Origin: Variovorax sp. HW608
GTDB taxonomy: Bacteria; Pseudomonadota; Gammaproteobacteria; Burkholderiales; Burkholderiaceae_C
DNA: 64,000 bases
Assembly: GCF_900090195.1 (NCBI RefSeq)
Contig: NZ_LT607803.1
Location: forward strand, 6,102,229 to 6,166,228
Direction of reading: 5' to 3'
Within the stretch, counting starts at the first letter, position 1, and each line of letters starts with the position of its first letter. The position numbers and the translations under genes were made by a program. Shown piece by piece: positions 20,973-30,837 of the stretch. The notes below the pieces were generated by a model. It searched no databases and was not told the DNA's origin. It worked only from the letters and a program-made list of their open reading frames with translations.

Positions 20973-21556
20973 AGGGTTGCCAGAGGTTCGAGATTCTTGC
21001 CGCCGTTCAGCAGAGGGAACGGCTCGTCCGTCAACGATTGCAGCAGCGCGAGGCCGAGGGGCCAGTCGCCATGCCCGGATTCGATGTTGATGTGGCCGGC
21101 ATTCTGCATCCGAACGAACTCGCTACCCCAGGCGCGGGCATAGGCGCCGGCCAGGCGCACCGGGCAGTAGGGGTCGTTGCTGCTCGCCACCACGATGCTG
21201 CGAAAAGGCAGCTTCGCGTACGGAACCGGCGCGAAATCGGAAAGCACGGCGCGGCGCTCGGGATCGGCGGGCGCGACCAGCAGCGCGCCGCTGATGCGTG
21301 CCGCGGCTGCTTCGGACAGGTGCACGGTCGCGATGCAGCCGAGGCTGTGCGCGACGATCACCACCGGCTGCGGACTTTCCGCCACGAGCTTTTCGAGCGA
21401 GGCCACCCAGGCCTCGCGGCGCGGGGTGAGCCAGTCGTCCTGCGTGACGCGGACCGTGCTCTGCATCCGTTCCGCCCACAGGCTCTGCCAGTGGCCCGGA
21501 CCGGAATCGCGCCAGCCCGGCACGATGACGATGGTCGGCTTCGGCGCGTGGGCCAT
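20969..21556 (-). CDS. RBBP9/YdeN-type serine alpha/beta hydrolase
   Basis: A small cytoplasmic serine hydrolase of 195 residues. The N-terminal VPGWRDSGPGHWQ is typical of the RBBP9/YdeN family, with nucleophile Ser71 in AHSLGC, acid Asp128 in SSNDPYC and His155 in GHINIES. The reaction is unknown. Its stop overlaps the sbp start (ATGA), making it the first gene of the sulfate-uptake operon, so it is probably induced by sulfur limitation. A role in releasing sulfur compounds or in stress repair is guesswork. TTCCTCTTGC before the ATG gives a purine-rich site on the minus strand. Confidence 0.88.
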   Translation of the reverse strand: MAHAPKPTIVIVPGWRDSGPGHWQSLWAERMQSTVRVTQDDWLTPRREAWVASLEKLVAESPQPVVIVAHSLGCIATVHLSEAAAARISGALLVAPADPERRAVLSDFAPVPYAKLPFRSIVVASSNDPYCPVRLAGAYARAWGSEFVRMQNAGHINIESGHGDWPLGLALLQSLTDEPFPLLNGGKNLEPLATL

Positions 21557-21599
21557 GGTTCCTCTTGCGTGCTCTCGGTGGATTGGGAACCGGCGATTC

Positions 21600-21670
21600 T
21601 CCGAAGCCTTGCTTCGAAGACAAACGAATATCTACTTGTTTGAATATGACGTTTTACGCATAAGAACTCG
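21600..21670 (-). promoter_or_regulatory. Candidate promoter and CysB-type region of the sulfate-uptake operon
   Basis: An A/T-rich island in GC-rich DNA, upstream of the hydrolase-sbp-cysTWA operon. It contains GCATAAG at 21658-21664, a word also present upstream of the second sbp gene and of cysI, plus two GAATAT words (21626 and 21642) and CAAAC..GTTTG as an inverted pair. CysB-family regulators bind A/T-rich dyads at such promoters; the assignment here is inference from position and shared words. Confidence 0.45.
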
Positions 21671-21679
21671 GGTGACGCC

Positions 21680-22597
21680 TCAGATGACGTAGTCGTGCGG
21701 CTCTTCGCGATCGAGGTTGTCGACCAGGAAATCGATGAGTTGCCGCACCGCCGGCACCAGTGCCCGCCGCGCCGGGAACATCGCATGGGTGATGCCCGGC
21801 GCCGGCCCCCAGCCCGGCAGGACCTTCACCAGCCGGCCGTCCTTGAGTTCGGCGCGGCACATGTAGTCGGGCAGCACCGAGGCGCCGGTGCCCTGCACCA
21901 CCGCGAACTTCAGCGTCAGCAGGTCGTCCGCCACGTAGCGCGGCACATGGGTGTGGACCACCACCTTGCCGCCCGGGCCCTCGAGCCGCCAGTTGGCCCG
22001 GCCGTCGCCCGTGGACATCGAGACGGTGTCGAGCTTGCCCAGATCCGCCGGCGTCTGCACCGGCCCCTGCCGCCGCAGCAGATCGGGACTCGCGACCAGG
22101 ATGCCGCGGCTGATGCCGAAGGTCTTCGCGACCAGCGTCGCGCTGTCCTCGATCTCGGGCCGCACGCGCAGCGCGAGATCGACGCCCTCCTCGATCGGAT
22201 CGACCGGCCGGTTCAACACCCGCATCTCGATGCGTACTGCCGGAAAGCGCTCCATGAAGCGCGGCAGCAGCGGCCCGACGCTGCCCTGCGCCAGCGTGAC
22301 CGGACAGCTCAGCCGCACCGTGCCGCGCGGCTCCGTCTGCACCTGGACCACCGCCTCCGAAGCGGCCTGCGCCGCATCGCGCATCGCCGCGCAGTGCTTC
22401 AGGAAGATCTCGCCGGCCGGCGTCAGCGACAGACGCCGGGTGCTGCGCTGCATCAGTTGCACGCCCAGTTGCGCCTCCAGGTCCGCGACGCGACGCGACA
22501 GCCGCGACTTGGGAATGCCGAGTGCGCGGCTGGCCGCTGCGAATCCGCCGCGCTCGGCCACTTCGGCGAAGAACACCATGTCGTTCAGGTCCTGCAT
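21680..22597 (-). CDS. LysR-family transcriptional regulator
   Basis: The 305-residue protein has an N-terminal winged helix (DMVFFAEVAERGGFAAASRALGI, with SRLSRRVADLE as recognition helix) and a substrate-binding domain from about residue 90. It belongs to the subgroup close to AaeR/DsdC-like regulators of aromatic or quinone-responsive genes. It is divergent from the azoreductase gene, the classical arrangement of a LysR regulator and its target. The ATG at 22597 is preferred (MQDLNDMVFF); a GTG one codon upstream is possible. A dyad suitable for LysR binding lies directly upstream. Confidence 0.93.
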   Translation of the reverse strand: MQDLNDMVFFAEVAERGGFAAASRALGIPKSRLSRRVADLEAQLGVQLMQRSTRRLSLTPAGEIFLKHCAAMRDAAQAASEAVVQVQTEPRGTVRLSCPVTLAQGSVGPLLPRFMERFPAVRIEMRVLNRPVDPIEEGVDLALRVRPEIEDSATLVAKTFGISRGILVASPDLLRRQGPVQTPADLGKLDTVSMSTGDGRANWRLEGPGGKVVVHTHVPRYVADDLLTLKFAVVQGTGASVLPDYMCRAELKDGRLVKVLPGWGPAPGITHAMFPARRALVPAVRQLIDFLVDNLDREEPHDYVI

Positions 22598-22729
22598 CAC
22601 ATTGATTGTCCTATCAGTGGAACGAATTAAGCCATTTTTACCGACTTATCAATGAATCGCCACAAAAATAGAATTCTTCCCACGCCGACCGATTTCCGTG
22701 CCGGCCCTGTTCAAGAAAGACCATCGATC
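22598..22729. promoter_or_regulatory. LysR-azoR divergent control region
   Basis: A 132-base A/T-rich region between the divergent genes. TGAT-N6-ATCA at 22603-22616 is a good match to the T-N11-A dyad of LysR regulators, and a related TTATCAATGAATC follows at about 22645. Regulation of azoR, and of itself, by the LysR protein is inferred. Confidence 0.5.
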
Positions 22730-23377
22730 ATGAAACTGTTGCACGTCGACTCCAGCGTCCTGGGCACCAACTCCGTCTCGCGCCAACTCACGGCCGAGAT
22801 CGTGGCCGAATGGCGCAAGAACCACCCCCACACCAAGGTCGAGTACCTCGACCTCGCGGTGGACACGCCCAACCACTTCACCGCCGACGCACTCGGCATC
22901 AAGGTCGGCGTGCAGGCCAACCCGACCGAAGCCCAGCGTCGTGAGAACGAAGTCTCCGAGCGCCTGGTGAGCCAGTTCCTCGCCTCCGACGTGATCGTCG
23001 TCGGCGCGCCGCTCTACAACTTCTCGGTGCCGACCCAGCTCAAGGCCTGGATCGACCGCCTCGCCCAGGCCGGCCGCACCTTCAAGTACACCGACAAGGG
23101 CCCGGTCGGCCTGGCCGGCGGCAAGACGGTGATCGTCGCCTCGACCCGCGGCGGCATGTACTCGACCAGCGAAGGCGGCCAGGCCATGGAACACCAGGAG
23201 AGCTACCTGAAGGTGGTCTTCGGCTTCTTCGGCATCACCGACGTGCGCTTCGTGCGCGCCGAGGGCATCGCCATGGGCGACGCGGCCAAGACGGCCGCGA
23301 TCACTGCCGCACGCACCGACATCGCGACGGCCGTCACCGAAGCCGCGAACCAGGATCGGGCCACGCTGGCTGCCTGA
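22730..23377 (+). CDS. azoR: FMN-dependent NADH-azoreductase / quinone reductase
   Basis: A cytoplasmic flavodoxin-fold enzyme that reduces quinones and azo compounds by two-electron transfer from NADH. The 215-residue protein has the FMN loop [13 protein letters not shown] near the start, [17 protein letters not shown] at the second FMN contact and STRGGMYS at the third, as in E. coli AzoR. The ATG at 22730 gives the normal N-terminus MKLLHVDSS. Expression is probably controlled by the divergent LysR regulator. A strong bidirectional terminator follows. Confidence 0.93.
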   Translation: MKLLHVDSSVLGTNSVSRQLTAEIVAEWRKNHPHTKVEYLDLAVDTPNHFTADALGIKVGVQANPTEAQRRENEVSERLVSQFLASDVIVVGAPLYNFSVPTQLKAWIDRLAQAGRTFKYTDKGPVGLAGGKTVIVASTRGGMYSTSEGGQAMEHQESYLKVVFGFFGITDVRFVRAEGIAMGDAAKTAAITAARTDIATAVTEAANQDRATLAA

Positions 23378-23393
23378 TCCCGGCTGACTCAAA

Positions 23394-23430
23394 GAAAAGG
23401 GCGGGTGCGCACGGCGCACCCGCCCTTTTC
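23394..23430. terminator. Bidirectional rho-independent terminator
   Basis: A perfect 17-pair stem: 23394-23410 pairs with 23414-23430 around the loop ACG, with A-rich and T-rich arms at its base so that both strands end in CCCTTTTC. It lies between the convergent azoR and FMN reductase genes and serves both. Confidence 0.92.
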
Positions 23431-23445
23431 TTCATTCGTCGTCGC

Positions 23446-23997
23446 TCAGTTCGAGTGATCCTTGACCCACGCCACGTATTTGTCGACCCAGCCCTGCAGG
23501 AACTGCCTGCTGCCTTCGGCCACATGGCCCTTGTCGTCGAAAAGCCCTTCCTTGTTCTGCAGGAAGACCTCCGGCTGGCCGAGCGTCGGCATGTCCAGAT
23601 AGGCCAGCACCCCGCGCAACTGCTGCTGGGCGACCGCCGTGCCGATCTGGCCGACCGAGATGCCGATCACGCCCGCCGGCTTGCCGGCCCAGGCGCTTTG
23701 CCCGTAGGGGCGCGATGCGTTGTCGATCGCGTTCTTGAGCACGCCCGGGATGGCACGGTTGTATTCCGGCGTCACGAACAGCACGCCGTCGGCGGCCGCG
23801 ATCTCGGTCTTGAGCCGCTTGACCTCGGGCGCCTGGTTGCCGTCCTGGTCCTGGTTGTAGAGCGGCAGGTCATCGATGCGGACATGCTCGAAGGTGAAGT
23901 CCGACGGCGCGAGATGCGCGATGGCGAGCGCGAGCTTGTGATTGAACGAATCCTTGCGCAGGCTGCCGACGACGACGGCGATCTTCTTCTGGGCCAT
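23446..23997 (-). CDS. NADPH-dependent FMN reductase (ChrR/YieF-like)
   Basis: A flavodoxin-fold reductase of 183 residues with the family's GSLRKDSFN phosphate-binding loop at residues 11-19 and TPEYNRAIPG at about 75-84, as in ChrR and related quinone or chromate reductases. It probably acts on quinones or provides reduced FMN. It is convergent with azoR, so the two flavin reductases share a terminator, and lies just after cysE in the same direction. AAGGAG-type spacing (TCAAGGAGTTTTC) supports the ATG. Confidence 0.9.
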   Translation of the reverse strand: MAQKKIAVVVGSLRKDSFNHKLALAIAHLAPSDFTFEHVRIDDLPLYNQDQDGNQAPEVKRLKTEIAAADGVLFVTPEYNRAIPGVLKNAIDNASRPYGQSAWAGKPAGVIGISVGQIGTAVAQQQLRGVLAYLDMPTLGQPEVFLQNKEGLFDDKGHVAEGSRQFLQGWVDKYVAWVKDHSN

Positions 23998-24048
23998 GAA
24001 AACTCCTTGAGAGGGGTTGAAGGAAGTCGTGATCGTGCATTGTGCGAC

Positions 24049-24966
24049 TCAGGCCGCGGTCTTGCGCAGCGGCGCGTTCTGCAGGCTCGCCTGTGACACA
24101 TTGGCACCCGGCGGCACGTCGTCGGTGATCCACACGTTGCCGCCGATGATCGCGCCCTTGCCCAGGGTCACGCGGCCGAGGATGGTGGCACCGGCGTAGA
24201 TGACGACGTCGTCCTCCACGATCGGATGCCGCGCCCCGCCCTTCTGCAGGTTGCCCTCGCCATCGATCGGAAAGCGCTTCGCGCCGAGCGTCACCGCCTG
24301 GTAGATCCGCACCCGCTTGCCGATGACCGCGGTTTCGCCGATCACGACGCCGGTGCCGTGATCGATGAAGAAGCCCGCGTCGATCTGCGCGCCCGGGTGG
24401 ATGTCGATGCCCGTCTGGCCGTGCGCGAGCTCGGCCACGATGCGCGCGAGCAGCGGCAATTGCAGCCGGTAGAGGCGATGCGCGAGCCGGTGATGGATCA
24501 TCGCCAGGATGCCCGGATAGCACAGCAGCACTTCGTCCACGCTGCGCGCCGCGGGGTCGCCCTGGTAGGCGGCGATCACGTCGCCGTCGAGCAGGCGGCG
24601 GATGCCCGGCAGCGCGGCCGCGAATTCGCGCACGGCGCTCGTCGCCTGCTCATCGATGTCCTCGGTCGGGCGCGGCTGGTGGCGCGAGGTGTAGAGGAGC
24701 TCCAGGCGTGCCTGCGTCCACAGCGCCTGCAGGGCCGCATCCAGCGTGTAGCCGACATAGAAGTCCTCGCTTTCGCGGCGCAGTTCGGGCGGGCCCAGCC
24801 GCATCGGGAACAGCGCCCCTTTGAGCGACTCGACGATGGCCGCCAAAGCTTCGCGCGACGGAAACTCCCGGCTGCCCGGCTCGCGCGATCGCTTTTGCGC
24901 ATCGCGCCATTCGTCGCGCGCCGCGTGCAGGTCGGCGACGATGTCACCCACATCGAATAAAGACAT
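24049..24966 (-). CDS. cysE: Serine O-acetyltransferase (CysE, EpsC type)
   Basis: Makes O-acetylserine from serine and acetyl-CoA, the carbon acceptor for sulfide in cysteine synthesis. The 305-residue protein has a long helical N-terminal half and a left-handed beta helix of hexapeptide repeats starting at GIDIHPGAQIDAGFFIDHG, with the catalytic-site segments FIDHGTGVVIGET and GAKRFPIDGEGN. The EpsC type carries a longer N-terminus than E. coli CysE, as here. The ATG at 24966 is preceded by CGGAGGAAC. It lies after metQ, behind hairpins, and completes the sulfur block. Confidence 0.93.
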   Translation of the reverse strand: MSLFDVGDIVADLHAARDEWRDAQKRSREPGSREFPSREALAAIVESLKGALFPMRLGPPELRRESEDFYVGYTLDAALQALWTQARLELLYTSRHQPRPTEDIDEQATSAVREFAAALPGIRRLLDGDVIAAYQGDPAARSVDEVLLCYPGILAMIHHRLAHRLYRLQLPLLARIVAELAHGQTGIDIHPGAQIDAGFFIDHGTGVVIGETAVIGKRVRIYQAVTLGAKRFPIDGEGNLQKGGARHPIVEDDVVIYAGATILGRVTLGKGAIIGGNVWITDDVPPGANVSQASLQNAPLRKTAA

Positions 24967-24978
24967 GCGTTCCTCCGG

Positions 24979-25048
24979 TCGTGGGGTCCCACGATGCACC
25001 ATCGTGCAAAACCCCACCTCGGGCGGGTTTCTACACGAAACCCGCCCG
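24979..25048 (-). terminator. Hairpins between metQ and cysE
   Basis: Bases 25020-25031 pair perfectly with 25037-25048 (12 pairs, loop TACAC); on the minus transcript this is followed by a short run GGGGTTTTGC, as in a weak terminator after metQ. Next, CACGATG/CATCGTG (24990-25006) sits inside GTGGGG..CCCCAC (24981-25017), just before the cysE ribosome-binding site. Together they could end metQ messages and limit read-through into cysE. Confidence 0.6.
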
Positions 25049-25071
25049 GACCGGCGGCGATACCGGGCGGC

Positions 25072-25878
<807 letters not shown>

Positions 25879-25899
25879 ATCGATTCCTGGTCAAAAAAA

Positions 25900-26565
25900 C
25901 TACTTGTGGCTGAGCCTGCGCACCAGCCAGTCGCCGCCGCTTTGCACGGCCTGCACGAAGAGGATCAGCACCAGCACCACCGCCAGCATCACTTCGGGCA
26001 GGAAGCGCTGGTAGCCATAGCGGATGCCGAGGTCGCCCAGTCCGCCGCCGCCGATGGCGCCGGCCATCGCCGAATAGCCGGTGAGGCTCACGAAGGTGAT
26101 CGTCACGCCGGCCACGATGCCGGGCAGCGCCTCGGGAAGAAGCACCTTCCAGATGATCTGCGGCGTGCTCGCGCCCATCGCCTGCGCGGCCTCGACGAGC
26201 CCGCGGTCGACTTCGCGCAGCGAGGTCTCGACGAGCCGCGCGACGAAGGGCGCGGCCGCGAGGCTGAGCGGCACCACGGCCGCCGCGGTGCCGATCGACG
26301 AACCCGTCAGCAGGCGCGTGAGCGGGATGATCGCCACCAGCAGGATGATGAAAGGCGTGGAACGCACCGCGTTGACGATCGCACCCACGATGCGATTGAC
26401 CGGCCGGTTCTCCAGCACCCCGCCGTCGTCGGTGAGATGCAGGTACACGCCCAGCGGCACGCCGACCGCAGCGCCGACCAGGCCGGAGATGCCGACCATC
26501 ACGATGGTTTCCCACAGCGAGGTGGCGAAGAGGCCCAGCATCGGCCCGGTGAAGACGTCAAACAT
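25900..26565 (-). CDS. metI: Methionine ABC transporter permease MetI
   Basis: Inner membrane permease of the methionine importer, 221 residues with five predicted helices and the docking loop [20 protein letters not shown], typical of the MetI group. AGGAGG precedes the ATG at 26565. The start overlaps the metN stop by 8 bases, so translation is coupled. Confidence 0.94.
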   Translation of the reverse strand: MFDVFTGPMLGLFATSLWETIVMVGISGLVGAAVGVPLGVYLHLTDDGGVLENRPVNRIVGAIVNAVRSTPFIILLVAIIPLTRLLTGSSIGTAAAVVPLSLAAAPFVARLVETSLREVDRGLVEAAQAMGASTPQIIWKVLLPEALPGIVAGVTITFVSLTGYSAMAGAIGGGGLGDLGIRYGYQRFLPEVMLAVVLVLILFVQAVQSGGDWLVRRLSHK

Positions 26566-27610
26566 GCGCCACCTCCTGCACCAGCACCCCCGCACCACGC
26601 AGGTGCGCGACAGCGGCAGCCAGCGATTCGCGCGCACCCCGCGCCAGCACCGCGAGCGAGCCGAACGGCCGGCCCTGGATCTCGTCGACCTGCCCATGCA
26701 CGATCGACAGATCGATGCCGAAGCGGCGAATCACCTGCGACAGCAGCGGCTGGTCGGCTGAGTCCTCGCCCGCGAAGGCGAGGCGCAGCAGCTGCGATTC
26801 CTCTGCATGCCCGCCGTCCTGCATCAGCGCACGGATGCGCGCGAGAACGCTCTCGGGCAGTTGCTGCGGCGCGATGTCCTCGAGCAGGCTGCGCGTCGTC
26901 TCATGCTGCGGCCGTGTGAAGACATCGAGCACCGCGCCCTGCTCCACGATGCGGCCGTGGTCGATCACCGCGACCTGCTGCGCGAGCTGCTTGATGACCT
27001 GCATCTCGTGCGTGATGAGCACCACCGTGAGGCCGAACTCGCGATTGATCTGCTGCAGCAGTGCGAGGATCGCGCGCGTGGTCTCGGGATCGAGCGCTGA
27101 GGTCGCCTCATCCGACAGCAGCACCTTCGGCCGGTTCGCCAGCGCCCGCGCGATGCCCACGCGCTGCTTCTGGCCGCCGCTGATCTGCGCCGGATGGCGA
27201 TCCCGCAGGCTCGCGAGGCCGACCAGGTCCAGCAGCGGTTCCACACGCGCCTTGATCTGCGCCGGCCGCAGGCCCGCGAGCTCCAGCGGCAGCGCCACGT
27301 TGTCGTACACCGTGCGCGACGACAGCAGGTTGAAGTGCTGGAAGATCATGCCGATGCCCTGCCGCGCGGCGCGCAGCTCGGCATCATCGAGCGCGGTGAG
27401 TTCGCGGCCGTCCACGCGAACGCTGCCGCGCGCCGGCCGGTTGAGAAGATTGATGGTGCGCACCAGCGAGCTCTTGCCCGCGCCGCTGCGCCCGATCACG
27501 CCGAACACTTCGCCCGGCGCTACGTCGAGGTCGATGCCCTTGAGTGCCTCGACCGGCCCTTGCGGGCCGTCGTAGATCTGATGGATGCCCTTGAGTTCGA
27601 TCATCCGCAT
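26558..27610 (-). CDS. metN: Methionine ABC transporter ATPase MetN
   Basis: ATPase of the methionine importer. It has Walker A GRSGAGKS near residue 41, Q-loop FQHFNLLSS, signature ISGGQKQR and Walker [15 protein letters not shown]-terminal NIL domain (from about residue 270, with LLRLAFAGE) senses methionine and inhibits transport in known homologues. The ATG at 27610 overlaps the stop of the molbindin gene (TGATG); a second in-frame ATG lies two codons later. Being fused into the ssu operon is a less common context for metN. Confidence 0.94.
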   Translation of the reverse strand: MRMIELKGIHQIYDGPQGPVEALKGIDLDVAPGEVFGVIGRSGAGKSSLVRTINLLNRPARGSVRVDGRELTALDDAELRAARQGIGMIFQHFNLLSSRTVYDNVALPLELAGLRPAQIKARVEPLLDLVGLASLRDRHPAQISGGQKQRVGIARALANRPKVLLSDEATSALDPETTRAILALLQQINREFGLTVVLITHEMQVIKQLAQQVAVIDHGRIVEQGAVLDVFTRPQHETTRSLLEDIAPQQLPESVLARIRALMQDGGHAEESQLLRLAFAGEDSADQPLLSQVIRRFGIDLSIVHGQVDEIQGRPFGSLAVLARGARESLAAAVAHLRGAGVLVQEVAHV

Positions 27611-27825
27611 CAGAGCTTGGCGATCGACACTTCGGTCGACTTCACCAGCGCGACCACATCGGAGCCGACCTTGAGCTGCAGCTCGTCGACGGAACGGGTC
27701 GTGATGACCGAGGTCACGATGCCCCACGCGGTCTCGACATCGACTTCGGAGACGACGTCGCCGCGGATGATTTCGCGGACCTTGCCCTTGAACTGGTTGC
27801 GGACGTTGATGGCTTGGATGGACAT
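27610..27825 (-). CDS. Molbindin-type TOBE domain protein
   Basis: A 71-residue single TOBE/Mop domain: [19 protein letters not shown], then [21 protein letters not shown] and the closing STEVSIAKL, as in molybdate-binding Mop proteins. Such proteins store molybdate or tungstate oligomerically. Its place between ssuB and metN is odd, because sulfonate breakdown by SsuD needs no molybdenum. Similar small TOBE genes next to sulfur transporters suggest binding of another oxyanion, perhaps sulfate; that is inference. Confidence 0.88.
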   Translation of the reverse strand: MSIQAINVRNQFKGKVREIIRGDVVSEVDVETAWGIVTSVITTRSVDELQLKVGSDVVALVKSTEVSIAKL

Positions 27826-27863
27826 GATGAAACTCCTTTTTGGGTTGGGAAAGGGATGCCGGG

Positions 27864-28694
27864 TCAGACCGCCCAGCGCAATGCATGGGCCGGACCATCG
27901 GCCCAGCGTGTGTCGTTGGCGGGCTCTGCCGCATCCGGCTTCTGCAGGACGCGATCGAGGATGCGTTTCTCGATCGCTGCGAAAGCCGGGTCGCCCTGCG
28001 AGCGTGGCCGTGCAAGTGCGATGTTCTCGTCCAGCGCGATGCGGCCGTTCTCGATGAGGATCACGCGATCCGCGAGCGCCACCGCCTCCTGCACGTCATG
28101 CGTGACCAGCAGCGCGGTGAAGCGATGGCGCTGCCAGAGGCTCTCGATCAGGCGATGCATCTCGATGCGCGTCAACGCATCGAGCGCGCCGAGCGGCTCG
28201 TCGAGCAGCAGCAGCCGCGGGTGATGCACCAGCGCACGTGCCAGCGCCACGCGCTGGCGCTGGCCGCCCGAAAGGCGTGCCGGCCACTCGTCCCTGCGCT
28301 CGGCGAGCCCGACCTGTGCGAGCACTTCGGCGCCGCGCGCCCGGGTCTCGGCCGGCAGGCCCAGCGTCACGTTGTCGAGCACACGCCGCCACGGCAAGAG
28401 GCGCGCCTCCTGGAACATGATCCGCGTGTCGTCGTGCAGCCCCTCGACCGCCTTGCCGTCGGTGTAGAGCGCGCCTTCGCTCGCTTGCTCCAGACCCGCG
28501 ACGAGGCGCAGCAAGGTGCTCTTGCCGCAGCCGCTGCGGCCCACGATCGCGATGAACTGGCCCGGTTCGACCGTCAGTTGCGTGTTGCGCAGCACCTCGC
28601 GTTCGCCGTAGCGCTTGGACAGGCCGCGGATTTCGAGCCGCACGCCGCCCGGCGCTTCGGCATCCCGCGGCGTGGTCTGGGGAATGGCACTCAT
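27864..28694 (-). CDS. ssuB: Aliphatic sulfonate ABC transporter ATPase SsuB
   Basis: Powers sulfonate import through SsuC. The 276-residue protein has Walker [10 protein letters not shown] near residue 49, the family's [18 protein letters not shown]-loop text, signature LSGGQRQR and [11 protein letters not shown]. The ATG at 28694 gives a start a little longer than in E. coli. It follows ssuC by 16 bases. Confidence 0.94.
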   Translation of the reverse strand: MSAIPQTTPRDAEAPGGVRLEIRGLSKRYGEREVLRNTQLTVEPGQFIAIVGRSGCGKSTLLRLVAGLEQASEGALYTDGKAVEGLHDDTRIMFQEARLLPWRRVLDNVTLGLPAETRARGAEVLAQVGLAERRDEWPARLSGGQRQRVALARALVHHPRLLLLDEPLGALDALTRIEMHRLIESLWQRHRFTALLVTHDVQEAVALADRVILIENGRIALDENIALARPRSQGDPAFAAIEKRILDRVLQKPDAAEPANDTRWADGPAHALRWAV

Positions 28695-28710
28695 GGATTT
28701 CTTCTCCTCT

Positions 28711-29550
28711 TCACTTCGCGGCCTGATAGCCCGGATGCCAGCGCAGCCACCAGCGCTCCAGCGCCCGGGCGAACAGGTCGGCCAGCTTGCCGAGCAGCGC
28801 ATAGAGCAGGATGCCCACGAGCACGATGTCGGTCTGGAGGAACTCGCGTGCGTTCATCGTCAGATATCCGATGCCCGACTGCGCGGAGATGGTCTCGGCC
28901 ACGATCAGGATCACCCACATCAGGCCGAGCGAGAAACGCAGGCCGACGAGGATCGACGAGGTCGCGCCCGGCAGGATCACTTCCTTGTAGAGCTGCCAGC
29001 GCGTGAGCCCGTAGGTGCGGCCCATTTCGATCAGTTGCGGATCGACGTTGCGGATGCCGTGGAAGGTGTTCAGGTAGATCGGGAAGAACACCGACACCGA
29101 GATCAAAAAGAGCTTGGCCGATTCGTCGATGCCGAACCACAGGATCACCAGCGGGATCAGCGCCAGCGCCGGGACGTTGCGCACCATCTGGATGCTCGAA
29201 TCCAAGAGCGTCTCGAAGAAGCGGATCGAGCCGGTGAGCAGGCCCAGCACCAGCCCGAGCCCGCCGCCGATCGCGAGGCCAGCGAGCGCGCGTGTTGCGC
29301 TCACTTTCACGTGCGTCCACAACTCGCCGGACACCGAGAGATTCCACGCAGCCTTCACCACGTCGATGGGTGCCGGCAGCACCCGGGTCGAGAGCCAGCC
29401 GAACGACGAGGCGATCTGCCACGCCACGATCAGGCCCACCGGCACGAGCCACGGCACGAGGCGCTTCGCCACCGATACGCCGAAGGCCTTCGCGCCGTTC
29501 AGCGATGGCACTTGTGTCGGCAGCGGCCGTGCTTGCACTTGTTCTGTCAT
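28711..29550 (-). CDS. ssuC: Aliphatic sulfonate ABC transporter permease SsuC
   Basis: Inner membrane permease of the sulfonate importer. The 279-residue protein has six helices from [16 protein letters not shown] onward and the docking loop [21 protein letters not shown]. The ATG at 29550 lies 25 bases after the ssuD stop. Strong similarity in pattern to SsuC/TauC families, and the operon identifies it as SsuC. Confidence 0.94.
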   Translation of the reverse strand: MTEQVQARPLPTQVPSLNGAKAFGVSVAKRLVPWLVPVGLIVAWQIASSFGWLSTRVLPAPIDVVKAAWNLSVSGELWTHVKVSATRALAGLAIGGGLGLVLGLLTGSIRFFETLLDSSIQMVRNVPALALIPLVILWFGIDESAKLFLISVSVFFPIYLNTFHGIRNVDPQLIEMGRTYGLTRWQLYKEVILPGATSSILVGLRFSLGLMWVILIVAETISAQSGIGYLTMNAREFLQTDIVLVGILLYALLGKLADLFARALERWWLRWHPGYQAAK

Positions 29551-29575
29551 TGGAGTCCTTGGTGTGGAGTGCCGC

Positions 29576-30814
29576 TCAGCTCTGCGACAAGAGGCGCGAA
29601 GGCGCATCGAGATTCGCGACCACTTCACCGAAGGGCCCGGTCAGGGCCTGCGCCGGAACGCCTGCGCGCTGCTTGCGCGGCAGCAGCGGGAACACGAGCT
29701 CGGCAAAGCGGTACGACTCCTCCAGATGCGGATAGCCCGAGAGGATGAAGCTCTCGATGCCCAGCGATGCGTATTCCTCGATGCGCGCGGCGACGGTCTT
29801 CGGATCACCCACCAGCGCGGTGCCCGCACCGCCGCGAACCAGGCCCACGCCGGCCCACAGGTTCGGGCTGATTTCCAGATCCGCGCGGCTGCGCTTCGCG
29901 CCGCCCGCATGCAGCGCGGCCATGCGGCGCTGGCCTTCGGAATCCATGCGCGCGAACGCAGCCTGCGCGCGGACCACGGTGGCGTCGTCCACGCGGCTGA
30001 TCAGCGATTCGGCCGCGCGCCAGGCTTCGTCCTCGGTCTCGCGCACGATCACGTGTAGGCGGATGCCGAACTTCACCGTGCGGCCCCCACCGCCGCCGGG
30101 CCGCCCCAAGGCGGTGGCCGCCCCCTCGGGGGGCAGCGAAGCGTGGGGGTCCACGTACTTTGCTGCCCTTCCGCGAACATCGGCGATCTTCTTCGCCACC
30201 TCGGCCGGCGTTTCGCCCCAGGTCAGGTACGCATCGACCTGCTCGGCGGCGAGCTCATGCGCCGCTTCCGACGAGCCGCCGAACCACACCGGCGGATACG
30301 GCTTCTGCGTGGGCGGAAACAGCAGCTTTGCGCCTTTCACGCTCAGGTGCCTGCCGTCGTAGTCGAAGCTCTGCCCTTCGTGGCTGCGCGCGATGATCTC
30401 GCGCCAGATGCGGATGAACTCGGCCGATTGCTCGTAGCGCGCAGCGTGGGCCAGGGAGACGCCGTCGCCTTCGAGCTCGGCCTGATCGCCGCCGGTCACG
30501 AGATTCACCAGCACGCGGCCGCCGGACAGCCGATCGAAGGTCGCAGCCATGCGCGCCGCCAGGCTCGGCTGATGCAGCCCGGGCCGCACCGCGACCAGGA
30601 ACTTGAGCCGCTTCGTCGCGCCGATCAGGCTCGCGGCGACGACCCATGGGTCTTCGCATGAACGGCCGGTCGGGATCAGCACGCCTTCGTAGCCCAGCTG
30701 ATCGGCGGCGCCGGCAATCTGCTGCAGATAGGCCAGATCGACCGGGCGCGCGCCTTCGGTCGTGCCGAGATAGCGGCTGTCGCCGTGCGTGGGGAGGAAC
30801 CAGAAGATGTTCAT
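29576..30814 (-). CDS. ssuD: FMNH2-dependent alkanesulfonate monooxygenase SsuD, with in-frame repeat insertion
   Basis: Cleaves alkanesulfonates to an aldehyde and sulfite, using FMNH2 from SsuE and O2, in the cytoplasm. The 412-residue protein matches SsuD almost throughout: [28 protein letters not shown], the [14 protein letters not shown] stretch, [17 protein letters not shown], and [17 protein letters not shown]. coli SsuD is 381 residues. The excess is an insertion of about 24 residues (about 220-243, [18 protein letters not shown] in its middle) between RGRAAK and GRTVKFG, where the family runs on directly. The DNA of the insertion (30086-30157) is a copy of the intergenic repeat. The frame stays open, so the enzyme may be active if the site is a surface loop. 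AGGA precedes the ATG. Confidence 0.93.
   Translation of the reverse strand: MNIFWFLPTHGDSRYLGTTEGARPVDLAYLQQIAGAADQLGYEGVLIPTGRSCEDPWVVAASLIGATKRLKFLVAVRPGLHQPSLAARMAATFDRLSGGRVLVNLVTGGDQAELEGDGVSLAHAARYEQSAEFIRIWREIIARSHEGQSFDYDGRHLSVKGAKLLFPPTQKPYPPVWFGGSSEAAHELAAEQVDAYLTWGETPAEVAKKIADVRGRAAKYVDPHASLPPEGAATALGRPGGGGGRTVKFGIRLHVIVRETEDEAWRAAESLISRVDDATVVRAQAAFARMDSEGQRRMAALHAGGAKRSRADLEISPNLWAGVGLVRGGAGTALVGDPKTVAARIEEYASLGIESFILSGYPHLEESYRFAELVFPLLPRKQRAGVPAQALTGPFGEVVANLDAPSRLLSQS
30090..30153 (+). repeat. GC-rich palindromic repeat, copy D, inside ssuD
   Basis: Carries the exact 21-base word (30093-30113), the second module (30120-30141) and the GCGTGGGGGTCC end (30142-30153), the most complete copy in the window. 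Unlike the others, it lies inside a gene, in frame on the minus strand, where it encodes part of SsuD. Its length keeps the ssuD frame. Confidence 0.9.
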
Positions 30815-30837
30815 GACTTTTATCCTGTTGTTCGTCG

